Below are positions 31,301 through 45,500 of a DNA stretch of 64,000 nt, in pieces; position 1 is the stretch's first letter; each line of letters begins with the position of its first letter. The position numbers were made by a program, and so were the translations under genes. The stretch comes from Phoronis australis (lineage: Eukaryota; Phoronida; Phoronidae): assembly GCA_002633005.1 (NCBI GenBank), contig NMRA01000271.1:79588-143587 (forward strand). The letters are read 5' to 3'. The notes beneath the pieces were generated by a model. It had not been told where the DNA came from. It worked only from the letters and a program-made list of their open reading frames with translations, and did not search any database.

Positions 31301-34300
31301 ACCGGCGGAATTCATTATGTTCAGACAGGTATCTTTTTGTTTGGTTTAAATAGCATAAAATCAGTTTTTAACGGTAATCAAGAAGGAACATGTTTCATGG
31401 CTTGTCTATCGCATTTAAGAAGGTAACAGAATTCAAAATTAAGTTTTACAATTGGTTCTGGTCTGCATCCATCTCTTTTAAAGCTCCCACCAAAGCAATT
31501 TCAGCGACTTTTTTCAATGACAACTACTGTTTGAACAAAGTGACTCGGAGACAATTAAGGGTTTTCAAAGACAAACGATGGGTTTTGAGTCCCCCTCCCC
31601 CCTCTGCGTCATTGGATCTCTGAAGTTGGGAAAAGAAAATACCCTGTTCCGCAACACTTCCAACTCATAGTGTATCATATGAAAAATACCGCGTCACCGT
31701 ATCAATTCTCTTAAGAACCACAAGCCAGAACCAATTATGGTTTTTGGCCTTGTGCTCTCGTTTACCATGAATGGGTAAAGCACTGGTATTCTGTTTGAAT
31801 CCCGCCCAGTATCTATATCGTCAAGACATTATCTTTATCCAAGCTAATAACATACTCGTCTAAATGTCGTTATGGATAAACCATGACATCTTTCGGCTAC
31901 AGTTGATATCCAAAATTATACACAAAACATGCCGAAGATGGTGTATTTGATAACTCCAAAATTAAGGTGATAAATTGTGTCTTTGGTGTCGAATATTGAA
32001 CTTCTAGCCCATTTAAACAAACAGTATGCACAACATGGGCCTGCAAATTTTGAACTCCACAGAAACTTGGTTTTTGCCGCAAGAATCTTTGTTTAATAAG
32101 AACGTGGTGACAGACTAAAAATATGGTGAAACATTAAGGCTGGTGTTTATGCGTAGGCGACTAAAGATTTCGTTTTTATGCTGTATAATTAGTGCACATA
32201 CATTGCTTTCTGTTCCAGGTAATTAAAAAAGGCGTCTTGCAGCAGAGGGGGCGAGTGTTTTGCCGAAACATCAAAGATGAATGCCCTACTCTTACTTGCG
32301 GTCCGAACGCCATGTTGCTACCAAATCAGTGTTGTAAATCATGTCCCGGAGACGGTTAGTAAAATGAATCTACAAATGAATGTTTTTCTTTCCACGAATT
32401 TAAAGTGACTGACAACATCATTGAAATGTTTAGTGCGTTTTTGCGTTTTTGTAATGTCTTTTTATGCAACATCTTTACAGCTTTTCATTTTATTTGTTGC
32501 AAAAATCAAGTTATTGAAAATATCGTGTGAAATGTGCGCAGAAATGTTCAGTGTGATATTTTTCACCGCTACGTAATTAATTATATGTACATTAGATGCA
32601 AGAATGTCACCACGCCAATGTTGCACAAACGGTTTGCGAGAATTCCTAAGCTTTTTGGCATGTTTCCAAATGTTTCGTCTCTAAGTATCTACGGTGCTCG
32701 GACGTCACGAAATTATTAATTACCTTCAGAAAACAAAGTTATTTCCACATACCCGACGTGCAAAAACACCAGTTTAAACATTTAGGTGCCTAAAAAGCAA
32801 TGGCCGGAAAGAAATTTTCAAAAGTTGAAAATTATATTGTCTAATACGTTACCATTTGTTGGCATGACGTTTACTGGGTTTGTATTGTATTACAAATCTA
32901 TACGAAGTCGCTTCCCGAAATGTTAACAAAAATAAAAGTGATACTCTAATATGTATTGACGCCGGTGGCGTCAGATATTTCGATGAAGTTTTAACGGGTC
33001 TGACTGAGAGATGGCCTTGGTAAGTGGACCTCATTGACATTGGCACGCACAAGGTATACTTCCACCACCATGAAGTCGGATCTTTTGAAAGTTGATTTCA
33101 CGTCATTGTCAGTCGAGGCGCCAACAAACCTCCAGTCAGAAATGGCTAAATTGACTTTCTGAAAAACAACGTCGATAGACAATAGTGGTTGCGTAAATAT
33201 TTTCACGTAAGCGGGACCCCGAGAAGCAAAACGTAGTGAATCCATTGAGACCCTCGAAAATACGTGGCGTGTCTTTCTCTGGGGAGTCTAAATACAAACA
33301 CTCCAATACTGCCACCGTGTGTGCTCAGGAGTTTTCATTAATAGTTTAAATCCAAACAAAGGCAATTGATCAAAACTTGCCGTTTGAACTGTGGCCACAA
33401 AACGTGTAGACGTCTCAAATAAAAATACTTCTTTCATCTTCGTAAGCCTATTCACCACCCTTTGTTGGTAACAAGTAGTTTTCTTAGGAATTTAGGACTT
33501 GACTATTTGCGTAGGAATAATTACGAATGGTTCGCGTTGTTGAAAAGCCAGCCAGCTGATAGGATGGCCTTTCTAATAAACACGGCCTCTAATACCACAT
33601 TTAGCACCTTTTAAAGCCGTCGGCTTACAACGCTTCGTTTATTTTCGTTTATTCTACATAGGCCAAGGCGTGGTCTTCAATTCAGTCTGTCAACCTGTTA
33701 ACAAATGAACAGGTGACTTATAACGATGTTGAGTGATATTACGAAATCCTGCCACTTGTAATTAACTTCATCCCAGACTCTAGCCGCCGTCTGAACGTCC
33801 GAAACATTTCACACGTTGGTTGACGGTGATGACGTCTAGACCGTCAGGCTCCGGGCTTCTGAAAAAATAACCGTTGTTAACTTTTGCTCGTCGTGTGTTT
33901 TTCTTCACAGTTATGTGTTAAATTTCGCACATTCAATACGACATTTATATAAAAATATTGAGAAATTAACTTCCGAGCGATAGAAATAGAGCGCCATTCA
34001 GTGTCGTATTTCTGTAAACATTCGACTGTTTATTTTATGCTAATAATGAAAGAGTAATAAATAGTACTCTAAATTCAGGTGACGGGCACTCGATCTTGTC
34101 GCTTCGCAGTAGTACTTTCACTACAGACAAGCGTACTTTCAAACTCCATTCCTAAGTTTACGACTTCAGAATTTGCCAAGTGATACTCAACTAATTTCAA
34201 ACCAAACCGAGGCTCAAGTCGTAAATAACCCATCCCAGCTCGTGAGGTGTAAAGCCGTTTTTAAGTACCTATAAAGTCAGTTCAATTATTGTTTGGTGCA

Positions 34301-37300
34301 CAGCAAGTTACGACTGAATAACGTTTTAATGATGCATCGTGTTTTCTTTGACCATCACGGTGGTTTGTCGCGTTCTTCAGTGTTTATTTAGTCTAGTCTC
34401 TTGTCTCTAGCGAAAAGTCTGCGTTCAGCTTAAGCCAAACACATAAATATGTTTGTTTTCGTTGCCAATTACCGATGCTCCGGTTTAATAAACAATTCTA
34501 AGTGTTAAACTAAAATTAGAATTGGCTTACGCAACATTTGATGTTTCCGTTAGGCGAAGGTGCAACTCTTTCTGAAAACTGTTTGTCACCTGCTAAGTCA
34601 CAACTGTGATGGTGTCGATTCTCGATCAAGATGGGGAAATTTTTCTGACAAACGTGTTCGTCCAATTTGGTGAATTGAAATTTCATAGATTTGTTAAAAA
34701 GACACTCCACACTTTGTTTTCACAACAAAGTATATGAGTTTCAAATACTTGTACGTTTTGAGCCTTTTCCATAAACTTTTGAAACATTATTTTTATGTGA
34801 ATGTGCAAGCAAACTGGTTTCTACACTGGAACTAGACAAATAAAAATTTGAAGTGGTTTTTACAAATGCATTTTTTTATTTTCAAAAAAATTGCTTATCT
34901 AACATCTCTTAAAATATATATATATATATATTAGTGTAGTACTCGGTTATATGTTAAATAAACGTAATTATAATGGTATGAATTAGTGGAATGTTCAACA
35001 ATGTATTTATAGGGAAACCAAAAATTTAACAATTTGCCAGCAAGAAATTCACGTTCTTGTTTTGACGTAATGTTTACAAGTAATACACACATATAAACGT
35101 TTTTGTGTGCCTAATACAATAGTTTGTATCCGATATTTGCACATGCAGGTGTACTTGTAATGAATGTGTATAAATTAAGACTCACCTAACAACACCTCGT
35201 GCAGTGGCGGATCTAGGATACCATAAGGGGGGCCCAACATGTTACCTTGGGGAATTGGGCAAAGCGCGAGGGCATTTGCACAAGCGGCCCGAAAGTTGCG
35301 GGGGCCGGGCATGTGGACCTCCCGTTCAGGAAATGTATCTGCAAACTAAAAAAAAAACGGGTACACGATTGCGACGGGGATCTGAGCCCCCCCCCCCCTC
35401 GTCCGCTACCGGTCCTAGTTACTGAACTACTGAACTCAATATTTCTTCACGCTGTGGCTGTTTCATTTTGCTTGGGGCGCCTCCCCTCTCCCCCCCCCCC
35501 CAAATCCGCCTATGTCGTGAATTACTTCCGTGAACGCTCGGCTAGTTCATAAAGGGGGAAGTTTTTTATCATTCAGCCTCTGCGCCGAGTTATCGGAGCA
35601 TTAGTTACAAGTACTCGCAGCCTCATCGTGGTCAGTTTGGTGTCATAAAAGGTAGAAATGTATTATTTAATAAATTGCGGACTGCATCATAGTCACTAAT
35701 CAAACTTCAATTAAGGTATTTATGATCATCAAATTCTGAATTGAGCCGGAAAATGTTAATTTTGAAAAAAATGCTGGTGTCATCTTGAAAGATAAGTTTT
35801 GAGCAAACTCGGTTTAGTTAGAATTATTTTTAGAAGCTTTCTGTCACGGATGTGTAAACATCATTGTACTGAAATTATTATTGATATTATTTTATGTGAA
35901 TTTTGATCTCTACTCCAGAGCCCTTCACTGTCAAAAATATACAATCCTTGGTGAATACATCGCCGACTGATACAAGAAGTATGGCTGTGTGGAGGACCGG
36001 AAGTGACGAAGGCAAAGGTATGGAGTCTGTCACCACTAGGGGAATTAAGAGCCTTCTCTTGTTAAACATGAGGAACTGTTGCACATTTTCTGTCAAACAT
36101 TTCTCAAAGTGCTTTATCGTGTCTCCGTTAATCAAAAAATCTTGCTATGTCTATGCCATTCTATTATCTCTAAGACAAACTCACAATATTTCATCACCGT
36201 CAAGTGGAAAAGTTTTACTTTTGCAGATTTCCTTGCACTGATGACGCCGAGACCGCAAGGGACGAAATCTAAGAGAACGAAGTCCAAAGCTGTGGCCAGA
36301 GCGCAACTGACCCTACTTCAGGGAGATCTTCACTTCTCCATCAAGTTTGACAAGTACGTAACATCTTCATTAGTCATGAGTTGAAATCGAACACCATCTT
36401 TATTTCTCTACGTGTTGTTCAGACAAATTTGGAAAAACGGTGTTTTGAAACATTAGAATTACGAGTCCTAATTGCCTCCAGTAGTCGTAAAACGTGCCTG
36501 GTAACGACGCCAGTACATTTGGATTGTAGCATATAAAATTTCTATTGTTTACCATTTCAGTATCAAAAAGCCAAAGTTCATTAAAGTCGTCGACTATCAA
36601 AACACTACGTTGTTTGAACACGAAATCGATACGATGGAGAAAGACATGGTGTGCGCCATCTGGCGGAATGTGCCCTCAGTCTACATGAGCTTCCTGGTGA
36701 CGGGAAAACTCAGGGTGACACTTGAAGCAAGACGCGAAGAACTCTCTGGCGTCATAATTACCCACAGAGGGTTAAAAGAAGGTATGTAATAGGTTCGTAA
36801 ATTACTGGGCGAAATCTGAGACTGGTCCAGGCACAAACTTTTGTGGCGCTCAGCCTAGCGAAGAAAATGTTTTTAAAACGCGTCTTTGTTAAGACAGCCA
36901 AAACCTTGTTACCTATCGTCGAGTCATTTGAGTGACGCTTATATCTTTTAAAGTTCTTTCAAAATTCCTTTTTTGTATTTCAGAATCGTTCAGTTCTCTT
37001 CTGTCCCCCACTGAGCCCGACGGTGGCGCCGCCCTGGCGATGATGACGATGACAGACGATCAGAAATCGCTGATGTTCATCGTTCGGTTTGCGGATGTGC
37101 TACACAAACTCTCCAACGAATTCATTGTTAAATTCGCGCGAAAGAAGAAAGTCATGAAAGAGTTCAAGTTTGAAATAACCAGTGATGTGAGAAACGAGCT
37201 TTTCTCGAGCAATTGTGTATTCTAACCTCAGTTTGTTTTTCGTAGCATTATCTTCTTTGCTAACAAAAGTCATGAGTGAACAATGTATTAAGAGCATAGA

Positions 37301-40300
37301 ATGAGTGTGTAACGGTTGCACTGCTAAGTTTTATTTTAATTTCAGCGTCAGATTTCATGGATTACATCTCGTGTTTAACTATAATTCTTGTATAATGATT
37401 GAACTAGAGTTCATTGTATAATGAAGAAACAGTTCTCTTCGGATGAATATTTATCTCAATTCATCTAATTTCACTGAACATGTATTTCGCCCTGTTTAGC
37501 TAGTTAAAAAAGCAAATTAAATTAGGCCTTTTACTCCCGTCAAAACGATCTCATAATGTTCCTTTCCGTGATATTCTTATCTCCGTTATCAATTCGAATC
37601 ACCACATACTACTCCATAAACGAATTCGCAACTTCAGGGCTGGCCAACCCCAATTAATTCTGAAGCGGTTTCTTGAGTCATTGGTGGTTTCGATGTTCTT
37701 GTTGGTAACGGAAATAGAATCCAAATACAGTGATGAATGTTATAAGACCAATTTAATGATAGTAAAACGCCTAATTCGCTTTTCGTTTATAGTCAGCGAA
37801 ACAGGGCGAATCAATGAGATACATCGTACGCTTATCTCAAACACTGGGTCTCTATGTTTAAACTAAATGTTTTGTTTATGTTTGCACCATAACTGAAACT
37901 GTTGTATTTTATTGACACTTCAGACATTAGAGTTCGTGGATATGTGGTCTAAGCTCCCTAAATCTCGACTGAAACAACTGGTTCGAGGCCGACTGAATTT
38001 GGTGGTGGAACATAACAAGAAAGAAATATTCCGAGGGCAGATTACAGTGAAACAAACGTGCGGAGGTAAATTCACGTGTCCTGGAAACACACTGTTCCTC
38101 CAGGGGAACACGGTGCATTAAAATTGCAGTACAGTGACTCGCCGGATATCTCTTGATCAGTTGCTTTTCGAGTAGTAAAATTTCATTGTTTTGGAGAATG
38201 AAAGAAGTTCACCTTTACAACAGCTAGATAGCGCAAGCCGGAGCCTGCGTCTCTAAGCATAAATTTGTAAGATACTGTCTTCTGATTCAGAATAACGGAA
38301 GTGTCACGCAGGCGATCGCCTGTTCGCTGAGATGGGTTTGACTAAATGCAAGTGTCATTTCAGTGTACCAGGCTATTTTGTCTGGTAACGCGAAGGCTGG
38401 AAAGTCAGCAGCGGGGGCTGGGGGATCTGCCGTGTTGAAGATTGATACCAAGGGCCGCGTCACCTACTGGGTAAGTTGAACACCAACCTTATTATGTCAG
38501 ATCATCACGTCATCTCGCCTCTCTTTTGCTTTAGTAGACTCCATCTCAGTTTTCGCCCTTGGGTTGTTTTATTCTTCAAAGGTGTTTGAGGTTGTGCCGC
38601 TTAAAATGTTGTTTCACAAAAAAACAAACGCTTGATGCCATTTAGTTATCTTTATTCAGCAAAAACAGTGATAAAGGATAGCGTAGTTGTCATTTCAAAT
38701 CGGTGACTCGTTTTTATTTAAAAAGGAGATTTTTAATTATCTGTTCTTGCTCCATGTATTGTTTTTGTGTTAACTGGATTTTCTAGTCAAAAGTGTTGCG
38801 TGACGGTGTCATGAAAAAAGGAAAAGATCGTGTTTCGTTTGAGCTGTAAAGTACCTACGCCGATAACATCCTATTTTCGAGGGCATTGGGTTCATTTTTA
38901 TCCAAGTGCAAAGCTTTACGGTCGACTGAAGTCCTAATTTTCAGGTATGTTTCGCGATACACCTGGAGTTACTTTCTCATTGCCACCTAACTCGTTTTCA
39001 GGTTCATTTGATTGGGCTTCAGTCCAAAGTGACGTCACTGGCACTCCAAACGGCACCGAATAAACGAGGCAAATCGAAGAAACTTCTGAAACTCACTCAC
39101 CTGTTTAAAACAGACGGCGACTCGTTTGATGGCTGGGCGAATGGGACCGCGGACAGATTGAAACCCAAAGAGATGCATTCGCTGATTCGCGGCAAACTGA
39201 AGGTCAATGTGCAAACGGAATACCACAATAGCGCCCTCGCTGGCGATTTGGTTTTGATACCATCACCTAACTACGGTGTAGCCACGATTGGTAAGTGGTC
39301 ACCCTAATAACGTAGTCAAATTAAAAATAGTATCGTTTTAACTATTTTGATTTAATTAATCATGTCATTAACGCTGGCAAGTACAACCAGTCCAAAACCG
39401 ATATTTGTTACCCTTCCGCGGCATTCTAAAAATGCAAGTATTTTCTCCTCGAAAAATCGAAGAGAAAATTATGCTAATCACCCGGTGATGCTATTCAAGT
39501 TCTTCCATTGTTTGAAGGAATAGATTTCATCAACTTTTAGGAAAATTGCTGTAAATTGAAATACTCATAAACTAAATTTCAGGATCGCCACTGGTTATGA
39601 CCGGTAAGAGCGTCGATCCACCGGTAGCCACACCTGCTTCGGGTCTGGCCTGGTTGACCCTTGGTGATGACTGCAACCTACAGTACCAGATCTATCTGGG
39701 AGGCNTCTTCGCCAGTTCAACACAAAACGCGTATTAAACGTATTCTATGTCAAAATGTAGCTGTATTCCCTGTCCACTTACCGTCGAAATGTGATAATTT
39801 TAAGGGGAAATACACTCACGTAAAAAATATGAACTTGGGTCATTTGTTGTTATAAATTGGTCTTACTCAGAACAGAAATGATGTCTAAGAAGAAGCAGCT
39901 CATCGTTCCAGTCTTAGTCCAGGGTACAGTTCAGCAACTTTGCCTTCTTAGTTGCTATGGTGATAGAACCGTCTCGGGAATTCCAGGAATTTTGTTGTAA
40001 CCAATTACAAATCAAACAAGGTGTTGAATTAGCAGGAAATGTTCCTTTAATTGGCGTTGTGACGTAATATACGTGTGATTACAGGTACGGATCCAGGATT
40101 TTGTGTTAGAGGGGGCCAGAGCAGAGTATTAGCCAGGATTTTGCCTGTCAGTGAGACATTCCCAACCCCCGAATTGCCAAATGGAATCTGGGAAAACTTT
40201 AGGGGGGCCATGGACCCCTTGGCCCCCCTCTACTTATCCGCTACTGGACTATTAACGAATCCTCTTTCTTTCTTTCAGTCGAGTGGACTGCTCTCGGACA

Positions 40301-42496
40301 TTTCCGCCGACCTTTTGAATGCTATTAACGCTGGAGAAGCCAGTCTAGAAGTCACTTCCAAATCACACCCTAAAGGAATAATGAATACGAAGGTAAATTC
40401 AGCCTCCCGTTCAGTAACGCTAGGACCTCGCTAAAAAGCAAGACTTTGCGAGATTACGTGAGATATTGCCGAGCATTTTAAATGAGAATAAGTGACTTTG
40501 ACTAGGTTTTAGCTAGGTCTTAGCGTAGGTCCTAGCGTCTACTGAACGCACGCCAGTCTTGTCTACAGAAAACGTTCTTATCTGTCACACGTAGTTGCCT
40601 AGCTTCCTGATTTAGGCGGAAAGTTCCAGATTTTTTAGAATTCTTGGGTCTGCCAAAAAGCTGTCAAATTATCCTGATTTTTTTTGAAAGTCGAAAGTGG
40701 ACGAAAGGGAAGGCGAATTTGAGACAGCGTATGATTTGTCTAGGGGGTTTGCCGCCTCCGGATTTTGGAATTTTGAAGTCCGTTAATTGCGTAAACACTG
40801 CACCAATTGGGGTCGTCTTCAAAATATTTTGAATTTCTTAAAAGCTAATCAGAAGAGATACTGAAAATTCTCGTTGTTAGTTGTCAGTTCGAAACAGAGC
40901 CATATCAGCACGCGTCTGTTAGCCGAACTCTACAAATCGAAGTCAAATTAACATTGAAAACCACGTAGAGTTTTTGCACGCCGCAGCATTCTTGTGGAAA
41001 TTAGTCGTTTTGTGAAATAATTACGTCATCTACAGAATGATTCTCCTGAGAAAGGCTCCAAACCTGTGCTTATATTTTTTACTTGAGCTATGGACCCGAA
41101 ACTGTGGCACGCGTTTCGTACAGATTGTTCTCCAGGCCGCTGTCATCGTTTTCTCGGCAGTGTATCGATTTCGCGCTCGACGGATGTATTCCATAGAACA
41201 GCACGTGTTTTCAGATTGGACAGGCGCATCAAGTTGTGAAATGCTGACGGGGGACATTTCAAGCACCTACTGTAAAAGTCCTTGAATGGGGATACAAGAT
41301 TTTGCTTTAATTAGAACATCTTGTCAGACATTCGCCTCTTAGTGCTTCATTGGAGTAAATCCAGCGAGCGTGGGATAATCGCTGGGACGCCGCCTAAAAC
41401 GCTAGCATTATAATGGTTCAACATCAGCAGGAGCTCAATATGTAAAATGTACAGCCTGTAAAACTTAAGTTCCTGCCTGTTTTGGCAATAGATCGGTGCC
41501 TGTTTCACTGAGGAGAATCACTCAGCATATTTCTATTGTTTCCAAATCAGGGCTGCGTTCCGTAGACACAAGAATCTCGCGAATAAAACTATTACGACCA
41601 CATGCTTGTTTTGGCGACGAGTTGCTTGATTGCGTTTTCGTGAGGTTCTCGCGTGTACGGAACACTGCCCGATGTATGGGCCTATACGTATTTTGAGTTA
41701 TGCATTGAATGTGATGCTTCTATTAAGAATTTACAGGGTGCCCCAGAAACTGTACTCACGCTTCGGCATATCGCTGACTTAAAACCGCTTTAAAACATTG
41801 CAGCCTTCTGATCCACTTAGCCATGCAACTATTTTTGTCTTATTCATCTAGGTTCACATTCCCAACACGTGTAGCCATGTAGACCGTAATGTTCTGAGCG
41901 AACAGAACTTAGAATACGACAACGAATATTTGAAACGAGAGCGCACTAAGTGTTTATACGAGGATACAGTCTATAGTGACGGTCAAAGCTGGATCCCTGA
42001 CGGACACCAAACTTGCACCGCCTGCAGCTGTAAGGTAAGTTGACCCTGACGCAACCGGACTCGCTGTAAGTAGGGGCCTACGCCTAACCCTTTGCTGGGG
42101 GCCTACGTGCTCACCAAAGGCATTGTAGAATGATTAAGTGATGTAACAGTTACCGGATATGCGCGTGTTTTGATCAGAGCGCCTTTATCCGATATAATAC
42201 GTTTTTTCTAAAGGAATTATTTACTTAAGCGTTTCGCATATAGGCGCACGCACCTAAGCTTCAACTGTAGGCACCTGCGCCTATCCCACGTTAATGTGCA
42301 TGTCTTAAACTGGGTGTTTTGATGTGTTTTGCTTCTTATCATTTATCATTGATAGCCATTGTTAAATTCGAGGCACTTCAACGTCTGTCATTTTGTAATA
42401 GACAGGTCAAGTTTCAATGATTTGTAAGTTTATTCTCGGTTTTGCTCTCAAGGTTTTCACATATAGGCGCATGCGCCTTAATGTAGGCGCAGCTTC

Positions 42497-42546
<50 letters not shown>

Positions 42547-45500
42547 GTGTGTGCGTGCGTGTGCACGTGGGCCTAAAAACACGCAGATACTACAGTAAGC
42601 ATATCTTAAGCCTACCGTAAGCATTTGGCATCAAAATAGATCGTCGTCGCAAATTTGATTTCACTTGAGCTGTGCTTGCATAAAACTTTATCCACTGAAT
42701 GGCGTTGTTGCTAACTAATAGACTTAGATCTGGACAATAGTCTCATATGAGGAACCTATCGGCCAGTAGGGGTTCCACATAAGTCATTATCAGGCTAACT
42801 ATGCATTCAGTACAGCACTATGGCTAAAGGGCTTCTAGTGAACAGCACAACGCATCAGACACCCTATCTATTTTTTTCTTTACCTAGGGATAAAACGATT
42901 AATTTTATGCAACGCGTTTGTTATACGCACGTGCTCACTTCTCAATTTTATGTTATTTGTCCTCAATTTCAGACTCCCTTTCGTTGAGTGGCTTTCATCA
43001 AACTTTTCTCACTGCTTGATATGTTCATTGCAGACTGGTAAAATTCTTTGCCATGTCGCCGAGTGTCCAAAACTCGACTGTGACAACCCCATACCGGTTG
43101 AGGGTGAATGTTGTCCACAGTGTACAGCTCCGTCTACCGGAACACCACAGTGTCGATCTCCTGGAGACAACAGACTTCACTATGAAGGAAGTCTTTGGCA
43201 TCCCTACGTGCCTCCGTTTGGATACTCAAAATGTGCAGTTTGTTTTTGCAAGGTAAGTTTAGTTTAGGATTGGGATAAGCTCGCTACCTGGTGTGCCGTG
43301 TTCCTAGTCAATGTCACTGTCTGATCTAGGATGTCGCCTAGTCGGATGTGACGGCCCCAGGGCATTCACATCGGGGGGGGAACTTATGACTGATTGGTAC
43401 TTAAATTGAATAAAATTCCTTCTTATGTTTCATCCGTACATTCCTTAGTAGTGAGTTCATGCAACTGAGTAGAGAAAGAGGCGTCCTATAAAAAATCACC
43501 CCAGGCATAGCCATACCCCTGCACGCTATTGTGGTGTTGGCAGGGGGTCTTTCAACCACAATTTTCCAAGAAAGCGTGTGTTCTTGTTTTTGTTTTTGTT
43601 GATTGTGTCTGTACGGGAGAAGAAGTCCCTCTAAATCCACCTGTGGCAGAGTAATTTTTGTGTGTTTATTTTCTTAAATTTTCTTTACCGTGCTCTATCA
43701 CTGGGTTTTATTTTTCAAAATAATAAATGTGACACAAGTTTCTGCTTCCGAGTATCTAAGCTAGATATCTTATGATTACCTGTCACGTTAACAGTCTTGT
43801 GGGTTACAGAGAATTTTAAAGCTGCATTTTTCAGATCATTTTGCGCAAAACTATTCAAATACATACGCTGGAGCGTTGGAAACTGAGTGATTTAGTGGGG
43901 ACTTAGTTCTCTCGACATCTAAGGAAACAATTTACATGACGTGAGCGTTCGCTATGTGCCACCGTGTCGGGTTCAACAGCAACATTATCGGCGAAAAACG
44001 TTTTTTCTGAGATCAACCGTAGCGCATTGTCGAGCTTAAAATCCCCACGGTGGCAGTCTTAACGCTCTGCTAGCGGAGATAAATGCCATTCTGTTATTGT
44101 ATTTTAAGCGTGTTTAATTAATTAGTAAAGTCGTCTGCCTTGATTTCAGTAAACGCCTGGTAGACAATGGCTAGAAATGGCGATTTGGAATAAAATCCCA
44201 CAAACAACTTACTTTGTTGTTTTATGGCTCTAGTCAAAGCTAATTATTATTAAAATCTGTCCCGCCTGATAACAATCACAAAAATGCATTTTTGGCCGTG
44301 AAATCGATAATGTCCACTTAACAAGCTGACACTATTTCATAGGGCGACAGCGCTTACGATTGCAAGAAGCTCGCGTGTCCTAGACTGGACTGTCCTGACA
44401 GTGTGGCCATTCGCAGGAACCCTGGAGACTGCTGTAAAGTGTGTCCGTTTTTCAACAACACGAGGAATGACCTCATTGACCCCGGGGCTCGTAGTGACCT
44501 TCAAGGAGACACGGTCATTGGGGGTATGTACCGTGTAATTATAAAAAGTGTGTTAAGCTGAGTTTGCTTGCCGCTAAACAAGACGTGGAGTCCATAAAAC
44601 GGTACTTAAAGAATTCTTTGCTATATGTCGGCATTGGTTTCAACTTCCAGTTGGAATTGAAAGACTATCAGTGGGTTAATTGAAGCTGTTAGGTTTATAT
44701 TTTAGAAGGATTGATCAGCTCTGTAACTTTCCAGAGTATTCTTTGACTCCAATATGCCTTTAGAGGTTTTTGCGGCAACGGAAAATTAAGAACTTTCATA
44801 GTTACGAAATTTTCATGTCCCTAACAGGAAAAGTGTGATTTTGTTTTGGGGATATCTGAACAGGAGGACATGCAGTTTCAACACCTTTCCCCTGTAGTAC
44901 CCGGATGTACTCCACTATTTTTGTGGAGACTGCAACTAGCAAGTTAGAATACACATCCATTTGTGGGATCCGTTTGTGTATGTTTGTGTATCCAGCCTCA
45001 ACAAAAGAGTTTTGGTTCGTGACGCAATCGTGACCCTTTCGTTGGAAATCTAATGCCGATAAAGATACCGCTTTTGAACTAAGGCCTCGCACAAAATAAG
45101 AGACCTCACCTCGCAGGCTCAAGGGCTCCTCGAAACTTTTGTGGTTCGGAGAGTGGTGAAAATCAGTGCTCGTAATTTTGCTTTTTTAAGAAGATTTCCT
45201 CCTTTGTGTTTTTGATTTCCTTTTATTTGATTTACATTTTACTCCTTTTCGTCTCCTTTTTACCATTATTTATATCTGTTGACTTTATTTGTGCAAAAAA
45301 GCTTCTGGCAGTTAAACTTTACAGCACATTTTTTTGTCACGTGAGCCTATCAATTTGTAGAACAATACGTCACCTGGAAATTTTTCCTCTTTTTGTCGTT
45401 GGTCATCACAACGCCTGGAAAATTGTGAATCAGGAATTTGAATAGTGGGAACGGAGGATGTGAAAATTGTAAATTGTGACGACCAAGGGGTGAAAATTGC

